The position numbers were made by a program, and so were the translations under genes. From Anisus vortex (taxonomy: Eukaryota; Mollusca; Gastropoda; Planorbidae): a stretch of 64,000 bases of DNA. Where the stretch lies: assembly GCA_949126835.1 (NCBI GenBank), contig OX421494.1, forward strand, positions 19,868,696 through 19,932,695. Reading direction: 5' to 3'. How positions within the stretch are numbered: position 1 is the first letter of the stretch; each line of letters starts with the position of its first letter. A model generated the notes under the pieces. It had not been told where the DNA came from, did not search any database, and saw only the letters and a list, made by a program, of their open reading frames with translations. Of this stretch, positions 62,190 to 64,000 are shown one piece after another.

Positions 62190-62632
62190 ATCTATGTAAC
62201 TATCCGCTTGAATCACTCACTCTATTTGTCTATCGTAGATCTATGTAACTATCCGTTTGAATCACTCATTTTATTTGTCTATTGTAGATCTATGTAACTA
62301 TCCGTTTGAATCACTCATTCTATTTGTCTATTGTAGATCTATGTAACTATCCGTTTGAATCACTCATTCTATTTGTCTATTGTAGATCTATGTAACTATC
62401 CGTTTGAATCACTCACTCTATTTGTCTATCGTAGATCTATGTAGCTATCTGCTTGAATCACTCACTCTATTTGTCTATTGTAGATCTATGTAACTATCCG
62501 TTTGAATCACTCATTCTATTTGTCTATTGTAGATCTATGTAACTATCCGTTTGAATCACTCACTCTATTTGTCTATTGTAGATCTATGTAACTATCCGTT
62601 TGAATCACTCACTCTATTTGTCTATCGTCTAG
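62190..62632. repeat. 49-bp minisatellite, about 9 units
   Basis: The unit starts CTATGTAACTATCCGTTTGA; nine units vary at a few sites (CACTCA/CACTCAT, ATCG/ATTG). It grows out of flanking TCTA simple sequence. Confidence 0.9.
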
Positions 62633-62824
62633 CTTTCCATTTCTTTTCTACAAATTCTCCACCCCTAAAGTCTAAAGACCGAACCCATCAGTCCATTTGT
62701 TCATTTGTCTTTACGCACAGCTATCTGCAGATCTGAAAGTGTGTGCATTATATTATAGTTATTGTGGAAAAAAATACTGTCTCTCTATCTACATGTCTGT
62801 CTATTTACATAGTAAGTAAGTAAA

Positions 62825-63062
62825 GTACCCGTCGGACCGAATCGTTGGTGTAGCGTTTACCAGTTTCTGAGGCCACTGCATACGAGGAGATGTGTGGCCA
62901 ACACAATTACCAGCCGCCTTAGCTTTACCCCAATTAATGTCAGGTACCCTTCAGAGCTGGGTAGAATCAAGGACCCTGGGAAAAATTTCCCTAGCCTTCA
63001 CCAGGATTGGACCCAGGACCTTTAGTACGCCAGTCGAACTATCGCTAGGCCATCTTACCCCC
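62825..63062 (-). mobile_element. tRNA-derived SINE, minus strand
   Basis: Minus-strand head GATGGCCTAGCGATAGTTCG, B-box-like GGTCCAATCC, then CTGAAGGGTACC and GGCGGCTGGTAATTGTGTTG. It reads to the tail at 62825. Same family as 48498. Confidence 0.8.
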
Positions 63063-63607
63063 CAACGATCTACATACATATCTTTAAAAACACCCATATT
63101 TATATCACCACTTGTACACATATTACGTTAAGTAACAACCACATACTAAGCCACACAACGATAGTCATTCAAATAGAAATTAACCCAATCACAGTGTCTA
63201 TGCAAAAAAAAAAAAAGTGATGCCGGTCAGCATAACCTTCAGAAGTCGACCCCTGTCTTCAGACAGCTTCCCAATGGTTTCAGCATGACCTCACAGACAA
63301 TGACGTCATCAGCTTGTCCTCCATGATTTGCTTGGCCCAGGGTGAACACACACACAAATAAATAAATCTTTATTTTGAATTAAGGAATCTATGTAGACAC
63401 TGAGCGTGAGTCGGTTCATGTGTGGGTAGGTGTGTGTGTGGGGGGGGTAGATGTGTGTGTGGCTGTGGGTTGGGAGTGTGAGAAGGGAGGGAGACGACGG
63501 ACAAAGTTTGTGTCGATGTACATGCACAGCCAAGATTTAATTAGATTTGCCGATGTTAAGGTTTTGGATGAGATTAAAGTGTTTTTTTTTGTGTGAACGT
63601 ATAGGTT

Positions 63608-63755
63608 TAATCAAAGACTATAATAAGATGGACCGCTTGCTTTGATATTTCTTGTATTTGATAACTTGAAACACTTAATTTCGGAATTGCTCATCGCCCC
63701 CTGTCCTCTAGACTTATCTTCTCTTATATATTACAGACGCTCATTCTATAAAGAA
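63608..63755. mobile_element. Single end of the 45804-type element next to a LINE tail
   Basis: AAGACTATAATAAGATGGAC plus CGCTTGCTTTGATATTTCTT matches the left terminus of the 45804 element. At about 63728-63755 the minus strand carries the LINE tail motif TTCTTTATAGAATGAGCGTC. Confidence 0.5.
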
Positions 63756-63864
63756 GCTTATATAAAAATCTTTTTTTTTTCTAACAACTACACAGTTAGA
63801 GGAAATCAATAGACAGAATCAACCGCTAGAAAATATCTAAAACATTATATCAGTAGGTATAAGT

Positions 63865-64000
63865 AAAGTATCCCGTCGGACAAAATTAATCCATAGGGCC
63901 GATGAAGCAGCGTTCACCAGTTTCTCTGGCCACGGCATACTAGGATATTGTGTGGCCAGCACAATGCCCAGCCGCCCAGCCGACATTAATTTACTCCAAA
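63865..64000 (-). mobile_element. tRNA-derived SINE, minus strand, cut by window edge
   Basis: This is the 3' half of the family (tail GGTGAACGCTGCTTCATCGG, then TGTGCTGGCCACACAAT on the minus strand). The tRNA-like head lies beyond 64000. Confidence 0.7.

Overview
This is an animal nuclear genome window with no bacterial-style gene packing. It is AT-rich and holds one spliced host gene, one apparently full-length LINE retrotransposon, many truncated LINE, hAT-like, MITE and tRNA-derived SINE copies, and an unusually large number of long minisatellites. The secreted animal heme peroxidase, the SINE/hAT mixture and the repeat style suggest an invertebrate, most likely a mollusc (a gastropod would fit). 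That assignment is inference; nothing in the window proves the species.

Layout. 1-2080: LINE debris, a hAT-type MITE with a perfect 8-bp target duplication, and a SINE. 2081-10683, minus strand: a two-exon gene for a 567-residue secreted heme peroxidase. Its 6.9-kb intron carries a roughly 6.1-kb LINE in the opposite orientation, with an ORF1 (coiled coil, RRM-like core, very long glutamine tail) and an ORF2 (endonuclease plus reverse transcriptase). The two frames are in phase and separated by a single TAG. 10770-17100: more hAT debris, a segment duplicated from the first kilobase, (AT)n, a foldback element and a 2-kb hAT-type element. 17500-25400: a 39-bp and a 27-bp minisatellite around a degenerate hAT transposon (19232-21625). 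26200-36900: a truncated CR1/L2-like LINE, a LINE tail split by a hAT insertion, tetranucleotide and 36-bp arrays, and other fragments. 37000-39300: nothing recognised. 39300-50300: a 2.2-kb 29-bp array, duplicated blocks, MITEs, a 50-bp array and a SINE. 50300-64000: a 2.6-kb 38-bp array, a possible exon of unknown identity (59634-60055), MITEs, a 49-bp array and three SINEs.

Only the peroxidase is a confident host gene. Long open frames over the tandem arrays (17.9-18.6, 23.9-25.4, 31.1-32.2 and 33.0-33.5 kb, plus others) come from repeat units whose length is a multiple of three or that lack stops. They are open on both strands and are not called as genes. The main points of interest are the in-phase stop between the LINE ORFs, the loss of both heme-ester acidic residues in the peroxidase, linked variants and higher-order periods in several minisatellites, an excess of the palindrome TAGGCCTA, and several DNA elements with readable termini and target duplications.
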